Shown: positions 8,495 to 17,786, counted from the stretch's first letter. The stretch: DNA of 64,000 bases from Terrimonas_A sp051954695 (GCA_051954695.1 JBQCHL010000007.1:145822-209821), one strand, 5' to 3'. Program-made: numbers and translations. Notes: generated by a model from the letters alone, not told the origin.

Positions 8495-9184
8495 TCAGTT
8501 TACATTGTATTCACCCAGCATAGCCAGGTATTTGTCTGCTTCAAATCCTTGCTGCGTCATTGGGTATTTTTCTTTCAATTCCTTGTATAAGGCAATTGCT
8601 TCTTTTGGATCTTTGATTACATTGGCTGCCAGGTAAGCTGCCATGAACAAAGCTTCTGCAGAAGCAGTCTGGTCAGACTCAAAATGACGGGCCGCTTTTT
8701 TATAATAATCCAATGCTTCCTTGCTGTTGCCCTGGTCAGCATAAGCATCACCGAGCAATTTATATGCCCTTTGCTGGATCTGCTTCGCATCTGTGCTGAA
8801 ATCTTTCAGGTGCTTGATGGCATTGGCATTATCGTCCAGTTTCAGATAGCAACTGCCTGCATAGAAATGCGCGAGGTTTGCTGCCTTCGTTCCGCTATAC
8901 TGACTGATGATCTTCAGGAAACCTGCATATTGCCCGTCGCCGTTCAGGGCTTTCTGGGTTGAGTCCATTCTGAAGTAGTCTTCTGCCTTGAACATTGCAT
9001 CAGCAGCTTTTTCTTCTTTGGGGCCAACTACGAAATGTTTGTATCCCCAGAAACCGCCAACCACTGCCACCAGGAATACTCCGGCGCCAAGTATCAGTTT
9101 ACTGTTTTTGGTCCAAAAGTCTTTTGCTTTGGCAACTACTGCTTCACTTCCTTCAACTCCTGTTGCCTGGTTCTTGTCTGACAT
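8495..9184 (-). CDS. YfgM-like TPR protein with N-terminal membrane anchor
   Basis: 229 aa. A short cytoplasmic N-terminus is followed by one membrane span at about 30-52 (LILGAGVFLVAVVGGFWGY) and then periplasmic tetratricopeptide repeats (ALFMAAYLAA, AHFYAGSCYLKLDDN, AYKLLGDAYADQGNSKEALDY). The layout matches YfgM-type proteins that sit near the Sec translocon and take part in envelope folding. The exact role is inferred. It sits between pdhA and ribH on the same strand (40 bp and 2 bp gaps). Confidence 0.85.
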   Translation of the reverse strand: MSDKNQATGVEGSEAVVAKAKDFWTKNSKLILGAGVFLVAVVGGFWGYKHFVVGPKEEKAADAMFKAEDYFRMDSTQKALNGDGQYAGFLKIISQYSGTKAANLAHFYAGSCYLKLDDNANAIKHLKDFSTDAKQIQQRAYKLLGDAYADQGNSKEALDYYKKAARHFESDQTASAEALFMAAYLAANVIKDPKEAIALYKELKEKYPMTQQGFEADKYLAMLGEYNVN

Positions 9185-9224
9185 TTTATCTTGCTTATTT
9201 TAAGTGGAAATTTATTGGCTAAAA

Positions 9225-10220
9225 TTAATCTACGATAAAGGGATAGTTCTGGTCTACATACACGTCTTTCAGCACTTCGCTATCATCCGGCCAGGGGCTT
9301 TCTTCAGCGAATTTCACAGAAGCGTCCACGATATCGTTCACTCTTTTATCAATTGCATCGAGGTCCTGTTCAGAAGCGAACTTGTTGTCCAGGATCGTTT
9401 GGCGTACCATTACGATAGGGTCTTTTGCCTTGTACTCGTCCACTTCTTCCTTGGTCCTGTATTTTTGTGGATCGCTGATAGAGTGTCCTTTATAGCGGTA
9501 TGTTTTAATTTCTAATAAAGTAGGGCCACCGCCTTCACGTGCTCTTTTTACAGCACGGGCCACGCCTTCATGAACGGTTTCAGGATGCATACCGTCTATC
9601 TGATCGGCCGGCATTTCGTACCCATCAGCCAGTTTGTAGATGTCTACCACATTGGAAGTCCTTTCCACTGAAGTACCCATCGCATAGTTATTGTTCTCGC
9701 AAATAAAGATCACCGGAAGCTTCCAAAGCATAGCCAGGTTAAAGCTTTCATGCAGGATACCCTGACGTGCAGCGCCATCGCCAAAGTAGCAAAGCACTAC
9801 ATTGTCCGTTTCGCGGTATTTTTCTGCAAAAGCCAGTCCTGTTCCTGTACCGATCTGCGCACCTACGATACCATGACCTCCGAAGAAATTCTCTTTCTTG
9901 CCAAAAAAGTGCATGCTTCCACCTTTTCCTTTGGCGCAGCCTGTAGCTTTTCCGTAGAGTTCAGCCATACAACTGTCAACAGATACGCCTTTGGCAATAG
10001 CCAGACCGTGGTCGCGGTATGCCGTGATGAATTTATCATCGGGTTTGGTCGCCGTCATACAACCCGCAGCAATAGCTTCCTGCCCGATATAGGCATGGAA
10101 AAAGCCACGGATCTTGCCTTCCATCTTGTATTTCTCTTCGGCCATTAATTCAAACTGGCGGATAAGCTGCATCAGCTCGTACCAGTACAGGTATGTCTCT
10201 TTGGAAAATTTTGATGCCAC
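9225..10220 (-). CDS. pdhA: pyruvate dehydrogenase E1 component, alpha subunit
   Basis: 331 aa. Thiamine-diphosphate-dependent decarboxylation of pyruvate together with the E1 beta subunit, feeding lipoyl-E2. The TPP motif is visible as GDGAARQG to ENNNYAMGTS; also IGQEAIAAG, YRDHGLAIAKG and YKGHSISDPQKYRTKEEV. The start is GTG at 10220: an in-frame TAA lies two codons upstream and the residues ASKFSKETYLYWYELMQLIR match the family N-terminus, so GTG is the only good choice. The beta subunit gene is not adjacent. Divergent from recF. Confidence 0.97.
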   Translation of the reverse strand: MASKFSKETYLYWYELMQLIRQFELMAEEKYKMEGKIRGFFHAYIGQEAIAAGCMTATKPDDKFITAYRDHGLAIAKGVSVDSCMAELYGKATGCAKGKGGSMHFFGKKENFFGGHGIVGAQIGTGTGLAFAEKYRETDNVVLCYFGDGAARQGILHESFNLAMLWKLPVIFICENNNYAMGTSVERTSNVVDIYKLADGYEMPADQIDGMHPETVHEGVARAVKRAREGGGPTLLEIKTYRYKGHSISDPQKYRTKEEVDEYKAKDPIVMVRQTILDNKFASEQDLDAIDKRVNDIVDASVKFAEESPWPDDSEVLKDVYVDQNYPFIVD

Positions 10221-10259
10221 CGGTTACAGATTTGTGTTTTATTCCCTTTTTACGGGAGG

Positions 10260-10267
10260 CAAAAATA
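10260..10267 (-). promoter_or_regulatory. -7 element for pdhA
   Basis: Minus-strand TATTTTTG is an exact TAnnTTTG match; it predicts a pdhA leader of about 35 nt. No convincing -33 TTTG at the expected distance. Confidence 0.5.
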
Positions 10268-10346
10268 AGGGAAAAGTTGATGAAAATCAGCGCAAATTTT
10301 AGGCTTGTTCCGAGTTGGGAGCCAGTGCTGAATCGGGAGCCAGGAG

Positions 10347-10354
10347 TATATTTG
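10347..10354 (+). promoter_or_regulatory. -7 element 4 nt before recF
   Basis: TATATTTG matches TAnnTTTG exactly and ends four bases before the recF ATG, which predicts a leaderless transcript. The -33 box is weak. Confidence 0.45.
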
Positions 10355-10358
10355 CCAG

Positions 10359-11441
10359 ATGCTATTCCTCAACTCAATATCCCTGCTCCAGTTCAAGAAT
10401 TACACCGACCGGGTTTTTCCTGTGCCGGCAAGGGTTATGGGTATATGCGGAAAAAATGGCATGGGTAAAACCAACCTGCTGGACGCGATCCATTATCTCT
10501 GTTTCACCAAAAGCTATTTCAGCCGGCAGGACGCCACCAGCGTTCAGCAAGGCAAGGCAGGATTCAGGATAGAAGGGCAATTTGTGTTGAACGACAAACC
10601 CGAAAAAGCCGTCTGCCTCCTGCGCGAAAACGGGAAAAAGGAATTCCTTGTCAACGGCCAGCCCTATGATAAGTTTTCACAACATATCGGCCGCTACCCC
10701 TGCGTGGTGATCGCCCCGGACGACGCTTCACTCATTACAGGCAGCAGCGAGGAAAGAAGAAAATTCCTGGATGCCCTGCTTTCCCAACTGGATGCCGCTT
10801 ATTTGCAGCAGTTGATCGTATATACCAAAGTGCTGCAGCAACGGAATTCGCTGTTGAAATCATTTGCGGAAACAGGACAGAGAAATCTATCGCTGCTGGA
10901 TGTGCTGGATGAACAATTACTGGCTCCCGGAGAATTTGTTTTTAATAAACGGAAAGAATTCCTCGTATCCTTTCTGCCTGCTGTTAAACACGCTTACCAG
11001 GACATAGCCCGGCAACCGGAAGATATCAGCCTCTTTTATGAAAGCGAATTGCTGCAAGGAAGCTTCCGCGAGTTGCTGCAGGCAACAAGGCAAAAAGATC
11101 TTTTATCCCAACGCACTGCTACAGGTCCTCACCGGGACGATGTCGAGATCAATATGGGCAACCTGCCATTCAAGAATATTGCATCGCAAGGGCAGCGGAA
11201 AAGTTTATTGTTCGCGCTGAAACTGGCAGAAATGGATGTGCTGCAACAGGAAAAACATTTCCCTCCCCTGCTGCTGCTCGATGATGTGTTTGAAAAACTG
11301 GATGAGGACCGCATCGGCAACCTGCTGGAAAAAGTGTGTATCCGCAATGAAGGGCAGATCTTTATTACCGATACAAACGAAGAAAGATTAAGAAAGCAAC
11401 TCGAAAAACTGGATGTTGATTTCGGGATGATCCTGCTTTAA
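10359..11441 (+). CDS. recF: DNA replication/repair protein RecF
   Basis: 360 aa SMC-like ATPase that binds gapped DNA and helps load RecA with RecO and RecR. Walker A is GKNGMGKTN at 31-39; the ABC signature region is SQGQRKSLLFALKLAE; Walker B is LLLLDDVFEKLDEDR. The length is as usual. The gene is directly followed by a DUF721 gene (33 bp), a common recF neighbour. Confidence 0.97.
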   Translation: MLFLNSISLLQFKNYTDRVFPVPARVMGICGKNGMGKTNLLDAIHYLCFTKSYFSRQDATSVQQGKAGFRIEGQFVLNDKPEKAVCLLRENGKKEFLVNGQPYDKFSQHIGRYPCVVIAPDDASLITGSSEERRKFLDALLSQLDAAYLQQLIVYTKVLQQRNSLLKSFAETGQRNLSLLDVLDEQLLAPGEFVFNKRKEFLVSFLPAVKHAYQDIARQPEDISLFYESELLQGSFRELLQATRQKDLLSQRTATGPHRDDVEINMGNLPFKNIASQGQRKSLLFALKLAEMDVLQQEKHFPPLLLLDDVFEKLDEDRIGNLLEKVCIRNEGQIFITDTNEERLRKQLEKLDVDFGMILL

Positions 11442-11462
11442 TGCAAACCATCAACTTCTTCC

Positions 11463-11470
11463 TATTTTTG
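11463..11470 (+). promoter_or_regulatory. -7 element 4 nt before the DUF721 gene
   Basis: TATTTTTG, an exact TAnnTTTG match, ends four bases before the ATG at 11475. It lies in the 33-bp gap after recF and could give an internal leaderless transcript. Confidence 0.4.
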
Positions 11471-11474
11471 CCTC

Positions 11475-11756
11475 ATGGGTGAGTTTTCTTTCAAAGATGC
11501 CATGCAGCAATTCCTGAATCAAAGCAGGATCAAGGGTGATATACAGGCCATGCAGATTGAGGAAGTATGGGAAAAGATCATGGGGAAAACGATCTCCCGC
11601 TACACCGACAAACTTCAGATCTTCGGCGACAAACTGGTGATCACCACTCATGTGGCACCGCTTAAGCAGGAATTATTGTATCAAAAAGAAAAGATCGTGC
11701 AAAGGGTAAATGAAGCATTGGGGCAAAGAGTGATCAAAGAAGTGATCATTCAATAA
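11475..11756 (+). CDS. DUF721 / DciA-like protein
   Basis: 93 aa, entirely a DUF721 domain (FSFKDAMQQFLNQSRIKGDI, then VWEKIMGKTISRYTDKL and LKQELLYQKEKI). The related DciA protein of other bacteria loads the replicative helicase. Position next to recF fits a replication role. Convergent with the permease gene (gap of 1 bp). Confidence 0.88.
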   Translation: MGEFSFKDAMQQFLNQSRIKGDIQAMQIEEVWEKIMGKTISRYTDKLQIFGDKLVITTHVAPLKQELLYQKEKIVQRVNEALGQRVIKEVIIQ

Positions 11757-11757
11757 C

Positions 11758-12807
11758 TCAGCTTTTCCGCACCCGCGGATCAACCACTCCATACAACACA
11801 TCCGCCAGTATATTAACGAGGATAAAAAAGGTTGCAGCAATCAATACAGAACCCATCACTACAGGATAATCCAGTTTTTCAAGTGCATCCACTGTCATCT
11901 TTCCAATGCCCTGCCAGCCGAAAATATATTCCACGAAAAATGCTCCGGCCAGCAATTCTGCAAACCAGCCTGTAATAGCAGTGATCACAGGGTTGAGTGC
12001 ATTACGAAGTGCATGCTTCCAGATCACTTTTTGCTTACCAAGGCCTTTTGCATAGGCCGTCCGGATATAATCCTGGTCAAGCACATCCAGCATCGAACTT
12101 CGGGTCAGTTGTGTGATGATCGCAAGCGGCCTTATGCCAAGCGTAATAGCAGGTAATACAAGATTGGTCAGCGTAAGCCGCTTCTCCCCTGTTATTTCAT
12201 CCACATCAAACCAACTGCCGGAGATATGAAGACCGGTCCAGTCCGTCAACACAAAACCAAACACATAAGCAAGGATAATACCCATAAAAAAAGAAGGGGC
12301 CGATATGCCAACGATACTGGAAAAAATAGCGGAAGTATCCAGCCAGGTGTTTTGCTTCACAGCAGCCAGCACACCCAGGGGAATACCGATCACCACAGCA
12401 ATAACCATCGCTGCTATGGCAAGGATCATTGTACCAGGCAAAGCCTGCATCAGCATGGAGCCTACATCCCGTTTGGTTTGATATGATTTGCGGAGATAAG
12501 GAAGCTTGATACCCAACTTGTAATTTCCTCCGACAAAGGCCCCTTTCAGTTTTTTCTGCACTATATCTTCTTTGCTGTGGATGCAAAGCGGGGAAACATC
12601 ATTCAGATAAAAAACAAACTGTTTCCATTTAGGCTGATCAAGATAAAGTTCCTTACGGATATTGGCCTGTGTGGCTGCATCGCCTGATTGCCCCATTACC
12701 AAACGGCTGGGATCGCCAAAACCCTGGAACAGGAAGAATACAAGCACTATCACACCCACCAATACCAGCAAACCATAGATCAGTTTTTTGGTGATATAGC
12801 GAAGCAT
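11758..12807 (-). CDS. DppB/OppB-type ABC transporter permease
   Basis: 349 aa inner-membrane permease of the peptide/nickel/opine importer class. It begins MLRYITKKLIYGLLVLVGV, has several membrane spans and the BPD_transp_1 loop LDVLDQDYIRTAYAKGLGK with the EAA-like motif, and ends DVLYGVVDPRVR. A periplasmic segment at about 65-115 between the first two spans is longer than in E. coli DppB, as seen in Bacteroidota homologues. No DppC, ATPase or binding protein is adjacent, so the rest of the transporter must be encoded elsewhere. Follows the DoxX-like gene by 33 bp. Confidence 0.9.
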   Translation of the reverse strand: MLRYITKKLIYGLLVLVGVIVLVFFLFQGFGDPSRLVMGQSGDAATQANIRKELYLDQPKWKQFVFYLNDVSPLCIHSKEDIVQKKLKGAFVGGNYKLGIKLPYLRKSYQTKRDVGSMLMQALPGTMILAIAAMVIAVVIGIPLGVLAAVKQNTWLDTSAIFSSIVGISAPSFFMGIILAYVFGFVLTDWTGLHISGSWFDVDEITGEKRLTLTNLVLPAITLGIRPLAIITQLTRSSMLDVLDQDYIRTAYAKGLGKQKVIWKHALRNALNPVITAITGWFAELLAGAFFVEYIFGWQGIGKMTVDALEKLDYPVVMGSVLIAATFFILVNILADVLYGVVDPRVRKS

Positions 12808-12840
12808 TGGCGGTAGTTTATAGTTTAAGGTCGATCAGAT

Positions 12841-13947
12841 CTATTTAATAAGATTCTCTATCCTGTTCATGCGGCGATAACTTTGCTTATCCACGATAGT
12901 ACCTTCTTTCAGCAAGTACACACAAGGATTGGTGCGGGCTGCTGTACGGATGGCTGTGTTATCACAGGTAAATATCTGTATATCGTTAAATGGTGTGGAA
13001 GCAAACTGCTGCTTTGCTTCGTCCATCCTGCCTGTAATAGCATACACAGGAATATTCTTTGCTTTGGCACTGGCATATAAACGTGCAAAATCATCTTTCC
13101 AGCCGGTAACCGGTTTAGAAAAATCTTCACAGAAAAGCAGGATGGCCTGCGGCTGGGAAAGCACTACATCCGTAGAATCTGCATCAGTAATACCGGATAA
13201 AGTAAATCCTTTAATGGGAGGCTCAGCATTTCCTTTCCTGATCAGTTTATCTACCCTGCTTTTATATTTATAGCTGGCGAGATCAGCCGGTAATTCTTCA
13301 GCAGCAAACTCATAATCCTTCCCTTCCTTTTCATACACAAAACGGATGGCAAAACTGTCCGGCACTGAACCCACAGGCATTTGCATTTTTTCTTTGATAT
13401 TATTCCCTTTCTTATAGGCAAGACAATCGAACAAGGGCAGGTAATTGAGCATATACCATTGAATGCCGAAACTGAATAAAGTACATAGTAAGATCAATCC
13501 CATGCTCAGCTTGTTGCTGAACACGGGCTTTATTTTATCCTTATGTTTGAATAAGAACAGGATCAGCAAGGTAAGCACTACATCTTTCAGGAAAGATGTC
13601 AGCGGCGTGATAGGAATGCAATCACCGAAGCAACCGCAATTTTTAAACTTGCCTGATAAATAAGCATATCCTGTAAGGAAAGTAAAGAACAGGATCAGCA
13701 GCAGCAACAGCCACATGAACAATTTCATCCGCCATCCCAACAGCAATGCTACGCCTGCAATAATTTCAAATGCGATCATTACTACCGAGAGCCACAGCGT
13801 GTGATGATTGAACTGAGTCATTCCCCACAGCTCGAAAAACTCCTGCATTTTATAACTTAAACCCAACGGGTCGATAGCTTTGACCAATCCGGAAAAAATA
13901 AAAAGCAGGCCAACAAGGATACGGGCTGTAGTAATAAGGATCTTCAT
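12841..13947 (-). CDS. BT_3928-type DoxX/MauE membrane protein with thioredoxin-like tail
   Basis: 368 aa from ATG at 13947 (an upstream TTG at 13986 would overlap DUF1599 and is less likely). The N-terminal half has about four membrane spans of the DoxX/MauE type (ILVGLLFIFSGLVKAIDPLG, LLLGWRMKLFMWLLLL) and the cysteine cluster KNCGCFGDCIPI. The C-terminal half, after another span, is a periplasmic domain with FCEDFSKPVTGW and NPCVYLLKEG, suggestive of a degenerate thioredoxin fold. A thiol redox role is inferred. Between DUF1599 (35 bp) and the permease, likely one operon. Confidence 0.85.
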   Translation of the reverse strand: MKILITTARILVGLLFIFSGLVKAIDPLGLSYKMQEFFELWGMTQFNHHTLWLSVVMIAFEIIAGVALLLGWRMKLFMWLLLLLILFFTFLTGYAYLSGKFKNCGCFGDCIPITPLTSFLKDVVLTLLILFLFKHKDKIKPVFSNKLSMGLILLCTLFSFGIQWYMLNYLPLFDCLAYKKGNNIKEKMQMPVGSVPDSFAIRFVYEKEGKDYEFAAEELPADLASYKYKSRVDKLIRKGNAEPPIKGFTLSGITDADSTDVVLSQPQAILLFCEDFSKPVTGWKDDFARLYASAKAKNIPVYAITGRMDEAKQQFASTPFNDIQIFTCDNTAIRTAARTNPCVYLLKEGTIVDKQSYRRMNRIENLIK

Positions 13948-13982
13948 AATGAGATTGCTTTTATGAAAGAATAATAAAGGGA

Positions 13983-14522
13983 TCAACCTTCATCTGCCAG
14001 TATTAACGCAAATACTCCATAATTGATAATATCATGATAGTTGGCATCAATACCTTCACTGATCAGGGTCTTACCTTCATTCGCAAGGATCTGGCGGATG
14101 CGCAGCAGCTTCATCAGGATAAGGTCCACAAAGCTTTCCTGGCTCATACTGCGCCAGGCTTCGCCATAATCATGGTTTTTATCCTGCATCAATGCTTTGG
14201 TGGCCGACACGTGCTTGTCGTATAAAGCAGACACTTTTGAAACTTCCAGTTCTTCCGGCATATCTGCCTTCAGCTCCAGTTGGATCAATCCAATAACAGC
14301 ATAGTTAATGATACCGCGGAATTCGCCTTTAATATCATCTGCTATTTTCTGATACCCTTTTTCCTGTATGGTCCGGATGCGCTGAGCCTTGATGAAAATC
14401 TGGTCGGCGATCGAGATAGTGCGTAATACCCTCCAGGCTGTTCCGTAATCTTTCGTCTTTTTAATGAAGATCTCCTTGCAGGAAGCGATCACTTTATCGT
14501 ATTGTTCGTTCGTTGATGCCAT
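13983..14522 (-). CDS. DUF1599 domain-containing protein
   Basis: 179 aa from ATG at 14522. It contains two similar halves, each with an AWR motif: KKTKDYGTAWRVLRTIS with DQIFIKAQRIRTIQ, and DKNHDYGEAWRSMSQES with DLILMKLLRIRQIL. This duplicated DUF1599 fold resembles all-alpha NTP pyrophosphohydrolase-like helices, but the function is unknown. An ATG at 14585 is in frame, but a good -7 element at 14565-14572 lies downstream of it, so 14522 is preferred. First gene of the DUF1599-DoxX-permease unit. Confidence 0.85.
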   Translation of the reverse strand: MASTNEQYDKVIASCKEIFIKKTKDYGTAWRVLRTISIADQIFIKAQRIRTIQEKGYQKIADDIKGEFRGIINYAVIGLIQLELKADMPEELEVSKVSALYDKHVSATKALMQDKNHDYGEAWRSMSQESFVDLILMKLLRIRQILANEGKTLISEGIDANYHDIINYGVFALILADEG

Positions 14523-14564
14523 AATGAATAATTCCGGGAACTGAGTTCTGTTTATCTTTAGCTT

Positions 14565-14572
14565 CAAAAATA
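14565..14572 (-). promoter_or_regulatory. -7 element for the DUF1599 operon
   Basis: Minus-strand TATTTTTG (exact TAnnTTTG) lies 42 bases before the ATG at 14522. It supports that start and places the promoter in the 65-bp gap shared with folP. Confidence 0.5.
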
Positions 14573-14587
14573 ACGAATCAGTCATTA

Positions 14588-15421
14588 ATGTTTACCTTGA
14601 ATTGCAAAGGAAGGTTGCTGGTAATTGACAAACCGATCGTAATGGGGATCATCAATACCACACCTGATTCTTTTTTTGCGGGCAGCCGGCAGGTTTCAGC
14701 AGATGCTGTTATCAAACAGGCGGCGTCAATGCTTGAAGAAGGCGCTGCGATAATCGATATTGGAGGGCAAAGCACACGCCCCGGCAGCTTACCGGTAAGC
14801 GAAGAAGAAGAGCTCAGCCGCGTGATCAGCGGCATTGAAGCCATTCACCGGCGTTTTCCTGAGTGCATCATTTCTGTTGATACCTATTATGGCCGCGTGG
14901 CAAAAGAAGCAGTAGAGGCCGGTGCTTCCATAGTGAATGATATCAGCGCAGCTACACTTGATCCCGGCATGATACAAACTGTGGCATCCCTCCGGGTGCC
15001 TTATGTGCTCATGCATATACAGGGTACTCCGCAAACCATGCAGCAATCGCCACACTATGATAATGTGACCCGCGAAGTGCTGGATTTCTTCAGCAATAAA
15101 CTGGCAATCCTCCGGCAAGCGGGTATTGCCGACATTATCATCGACCCTGGTTTCGGGTTTGGGAAAACGCATGCCCACAATTTCCAACTGCTCCATGAAT
15201 TACCGGTTTTCAGCATGCTGGAAAAGCCCTTGCTGATAGGGTTATCGCGGAAGGGAACAATTTATAAAACATTGAATACCACAGCAGAAAAATCACTTAA
15301 CGGAACTACTGTTTTAAATACCATTGCTTTAATGAAAGGAGCAAATATCCTGCGGGTGCATGATGTAAAAGCGGCTGTGGAAGCCATCACTTTGGTTCAG
15401 GGTATGAAAGGCGATAAATGA
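14588..15421 (+). CDS. folP: dihydropteroate synthase
   Basis: 277 aa TIM-barrel enzyme that joins p-aminobenzoate to dihydropterin pyrophosphate in folate synthesis, the sulfonamide target. Signatures are VMGIINTTPDSFFAGSR, IIDIGGQSTRPGS, VDTYYGRVAKEAVEAGASIVNDI, IDPGFGFGKTHAHNFQLL, GLSRKG and RVHDV at the end. Normal length. Stand-alone, with a hairpin downstream. Confidence 0.97.
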   Translation: MFTLNCKGRLLVIDKPIVMGIINTTPDSFFAGSRQVSADAVIKQAASMLEEGAAIIDIGGQSTRPGSLPVSEEEELSRVISGIEAIHRRFPECIISVDTYYGRVAKEAVEAGASIVNDISAATLDPGMIQTVASLRVPYVLMHIQGTPQTMQQSPHYDNVTREVLDFFSNKLAILRQAGIADIIIDPGFGFGKTHAHNFQLLHELPVFSMLEKPLLIGLSRKGTIYKTLNTTAEKSLNGTTVLNTIALMKGANILRVHDVKAAVEAITLVQGMKGDK

Positions 15422-15422
15422 A

Positions 15423-15466
15423 AAAAAGCACCCTCTTCCTGCTTTCGCTTTCTGCGGATGCTTTTT
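15423..15466 (+). terminator. probable folP terminator
   Basis: AAAAAGCA (15423-15430) pairs with TGCTTTTT (15459-15466), with a mismatch then CC/GG further in, directly after the stop codon; the right arm doubles as the T tract. The remaining bases up to 15651 show no gene or clear structure. Confidence 0.5.
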
Positions 15467-15651
15467 GACTAGTTACATCAAGACGATCAACTCATCAGGC
15501 CTCAATGTGTGTTTTTCAGGGTTTGCTTCAAGGGAAATGGATTATCCTATGTTTAAGCAGAAAGAAGTACGGTGGATTCTGGTTCTAGTTGTTTTCGAAG
15601 GGACGCCAATTGGAATCTTGGACTAAAAACGGGGCCATCTACGTAAACCGT

Positions 15652-15688
15652 TAAATAAAAACCGTTCTGCTGGTGACAACAGAACGGT
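15652..15688 (-). terminator. terminator of the FKBP gene
   Basis: On the minus strand ACCGTTCTG...CAGAACGGT (9-bp stem, 10-nt loop) is followed by TTTTTATTT, a classical intrinsic terminator 60 bases after the FKBP stop codon. Confidence 0.75.
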
Positions 15689-15748
15689 ACAAAGGTGCAA
15701 CATTATTTTCATTTAGCCAGCCTTGTGGCTTGATTTATCTCAATATTC

Positions 15749-16741
15749 TTAGTGTTGTGGCTGTTGCTCAGGCGGTGTGTCTGAGACTTTTGTGATTTCC
15801 ACGTCAAATTTTAACGCTTCATAAGGTTTAAACGGAGAACCGGGAGGCGGGTTCTTTCCATAGGCCCTGAACCCTGCAATATAGATTGTGCCTTTATCAC
15901 CTTCCCTCAGTCCTTTCAGTCCGTCCTGGAATCCAGCGATCAGGGGTGTTACGTAAAGCTGGGGAGTGAAGGAACTTGCCTGGAAGCTGCTGTCTTTAGC
16001 GAAAAGCTTTCCATTATAGTTTACAGACACATATTTGCCGGTGTCAGCAACAAGAGTGCCTGTGCCGTTTTTTGTAAGCACTACGTAAGTACCGGGAGCT
16101 ACCTGTTTTGCTGCAAGATTCTTTGCCTTGAAATAAGATTCCAGTTCCTGTATTTGTTTTGCTTTTTCACCGGACTTTTCCAGTTCTTCTTCCTCTTTTC
16201 TTTGCTCCTCTGCCCTTTCTTTCTGTGCTTTGGCCATTTGCTCAGCCTGCTCTTTTTGCTGGCGCGGCATGTCTTTAACCTGTTCCTTTTGAGAATCTTC
16301 GTGGTAAAGACTATCGTTGCGGAATACATCGATCACTTTGAAAGTAATAGTCAGCCTGTCTCCTCTTTTCATGAATGGAGGCAATGATTCTGCCGGAGCC
16401 AGTCCTTTTTTGATAATAGAATCGATAAGGATAACGGTTACAGCACTATCGCCTTTTTTCAACATGCCGAATATTTCACCCGGACTGTAATCTGCCGGTT
16501 GGTTGGCAGCCACTTGCTGATAAGCTGGCATTTTACCAAAGCTTGTCTGCATCACCGAGTCATTGATCTTTTGTACATAATGCAGTTTCAGCCAGTCGCC
16601 GCTTTTTGCTACAGAATCCTTACTATTGGAAGAAATGATCTTGTAAAGCAGGCCGCTTTTTGTTTTCTTAAAGCTCACCTCATTGCAGGCTGTAAAAGCC
16701 AGTGCTGCAATAGCCATCCACAGATAATGGGTCCTTTTCAT
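15749..16741 (-). CDS. FKBP-type peptidyl-prolyl isomerase lipoprotein
   Basis: 330 aa. Signal peptide with a lipobox-like end (ALAFTACN, Cys19) suggests membrane anchoring in the periplasm. Two FKBP-like modules flank a charged helical middle (residues about 160-215, rich in Lys/Glu/Gln, probably coiled coil). The second, from about 225, is the better conserved (VSVNYNGKLFAKDSSFQAS, LIAGFQDGLKGLREGDKGTIYI). The first lacks several aromatic active-site residues. Role: proline isomerisation or chaperoning of envelope proteins, by family. It follows the DHH gene by 8 bp. Confidence 0.88.
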   Translation of the reverse strand: MKRTHYLWMAIAALAFTACNEVSFKKTKSGLLYKIISSNSKDSVAKSGDWLKLHYVQKINDSVMQTSFGKMPAYQQVAANQPADYSPGEIFGMLKKGDSAVTVILIDSIIKKGLAPAESLPPFMKRGDRLTITFKVIDVFRNDSLYHEDSQKEQVKDMPRQQKEQAEQMAKAQKERAEEQRKEEEELEKSGEKAKQIQELESYFKAKNLAAKQVAPGTYVVLTKNGTGTLVADTGKYVSVNYNGKLFAKDSSFQASSFTPQLYVTPLIAGFQDGLKGLREGDKGTIYIAGFRAYGKNPPPGSPFKPYEALKFDVEITKVSDTPPEQQPQH

Positions 16742-16749
16742 GTTGTTTT

Positions 16750-17763
16750 TTATTGTAATAAAGATTTGTTTTCTTTTATTGCTTGTTTGAATTTCTGCAC
16801 TGTCACCTCCAGCGAATCACTGCTGCGGCCACCCGATGCATTGAAATGCCCGCCTCCTTCAAAATAAGTGCGGGCAAATGTATTGCAATCAAAATCGCCT
16901 TTGCTTCGGAAGCTCCATTTCCTTTCTTCATCCCTGTCTATTACCAATCCCACCAGTTTAATGCCCTGGATGGATTGAGGAAAATTAACCAGCCCCTCTG
17001 TATCGCCCGTTTTGATATAATATTTCAGCAGGTCAGATTTGGGAATAGCGATAAGCGCTGTATTATATTCATAAAACACTTCCATCCTGTGCAGCAACAC
17101 ATGCCCGGTGAAGCGCAATTTGTTTTCCAGGAAATTATCAAACAGCTTTTCGTGCACTTTAGAGTGCTCCAGTCCTTTTGATTTCAGGTCAGCTACCAGC
17201 TCATGCACCGAAGCTTTGGCAGAAGGAAAACGGAATGAACCTGTATCCGATACCACACCGGCATAAATGCACTCGCCAATGCCTTCATCGATCACATCAC
17301 GATAGCCAGCGTTGACAATAAGATCATAGATCATTTCGCAGGTGGAGCTTTTACCGGTATCGCTGATGCCATAATTAAATGACACTTCATCGGGTTCCCG
17401 GTGATGATCGATCAATATCTTGGTACAAGTGAGAGATTGCAATTTGGGAGCCAGGTGCTTGGTGCGATGGAAAATGTTGAAATCCAGGCAGAACAACCAG
17501 TCTGCTTCATCCAGCACCACTTCCGCTTTCGCACGCCCATTGGCATTTTCCCAATCCATCACCTCTTTACAACCCGGCATCCAGTCGAGCCATTTTGCCC
17601 AGTTGGTCGGCGATACAACAGACACCGTATGCCCCAGTTTTCGCAGGAAAAGCGCCAGTGCGAGGCTTGAGCCCATTGCATCTGCATCCGGCTTCTGGTG
17701 CATGGTGATCACTACTTTACGGGGCTTAACCAGCTCCGGGAATATTTCCTGTATTGGTTTCAT
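16750..17763 (-). CDS. DHH-family phosphoesterase, NrnA-like
   Basis: 337 aa. Mn-dependent DHH/DHHA1 enzyme of the NrnA type, which degrades short oligoribonucleotides and/or dephosphorylates pAp. DHH-domain residues are visible: His22, Asp26 and Asp28 in MHQKPDADAMGSS, Asp94, and DHH at 119-121. The DHHA1 end has the substrate loop GGGHFNASGG at about 303-312. Normal length. Divergent from ndk; the FKBP gene follows 8 bp after its stop, so they are likely one operon. Confidence 0.93.
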   Translation of the reverse strand: MKPIQEIFPELVKPRKVVITMHQKPDADAMGSSLALALFLRKLGHTVSVVSPTNWAKWLDWMPGCKEVMDWENANGRAKAEVVLDEADWLFCLDFNIFHRTKHLAPKLQSLTCTKILIDHHREPDEVSFNYGISDTGKSSTCEMIYDLIVNAGYRDVIDEGIGECIYAGVVSDTGSFRFPSAKASVHELVADLKSKGLEHSKVHEKLFDNFLENKLRFTGHVLLHRMEVFYEYNTALIAIPKSDLLKYYIKTGDTEGLVNFPQSIQGIKLVGLVIDRDEERKWSFRSKGDFDCNTFARTYFEGGGHFNASGGRSSDSLEVTVQKFKQAIKENKSLLQ

Positions 17764-17786
17764 AAAACGGCAGCGAAGATAGGTGA

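Noticed and set aside
8493..9230. Looked for an FMN riboswitch before ribH
   Set aside because: Only 2 bp separate ribH from the TPR gene and no RFN-like sequence is visible.
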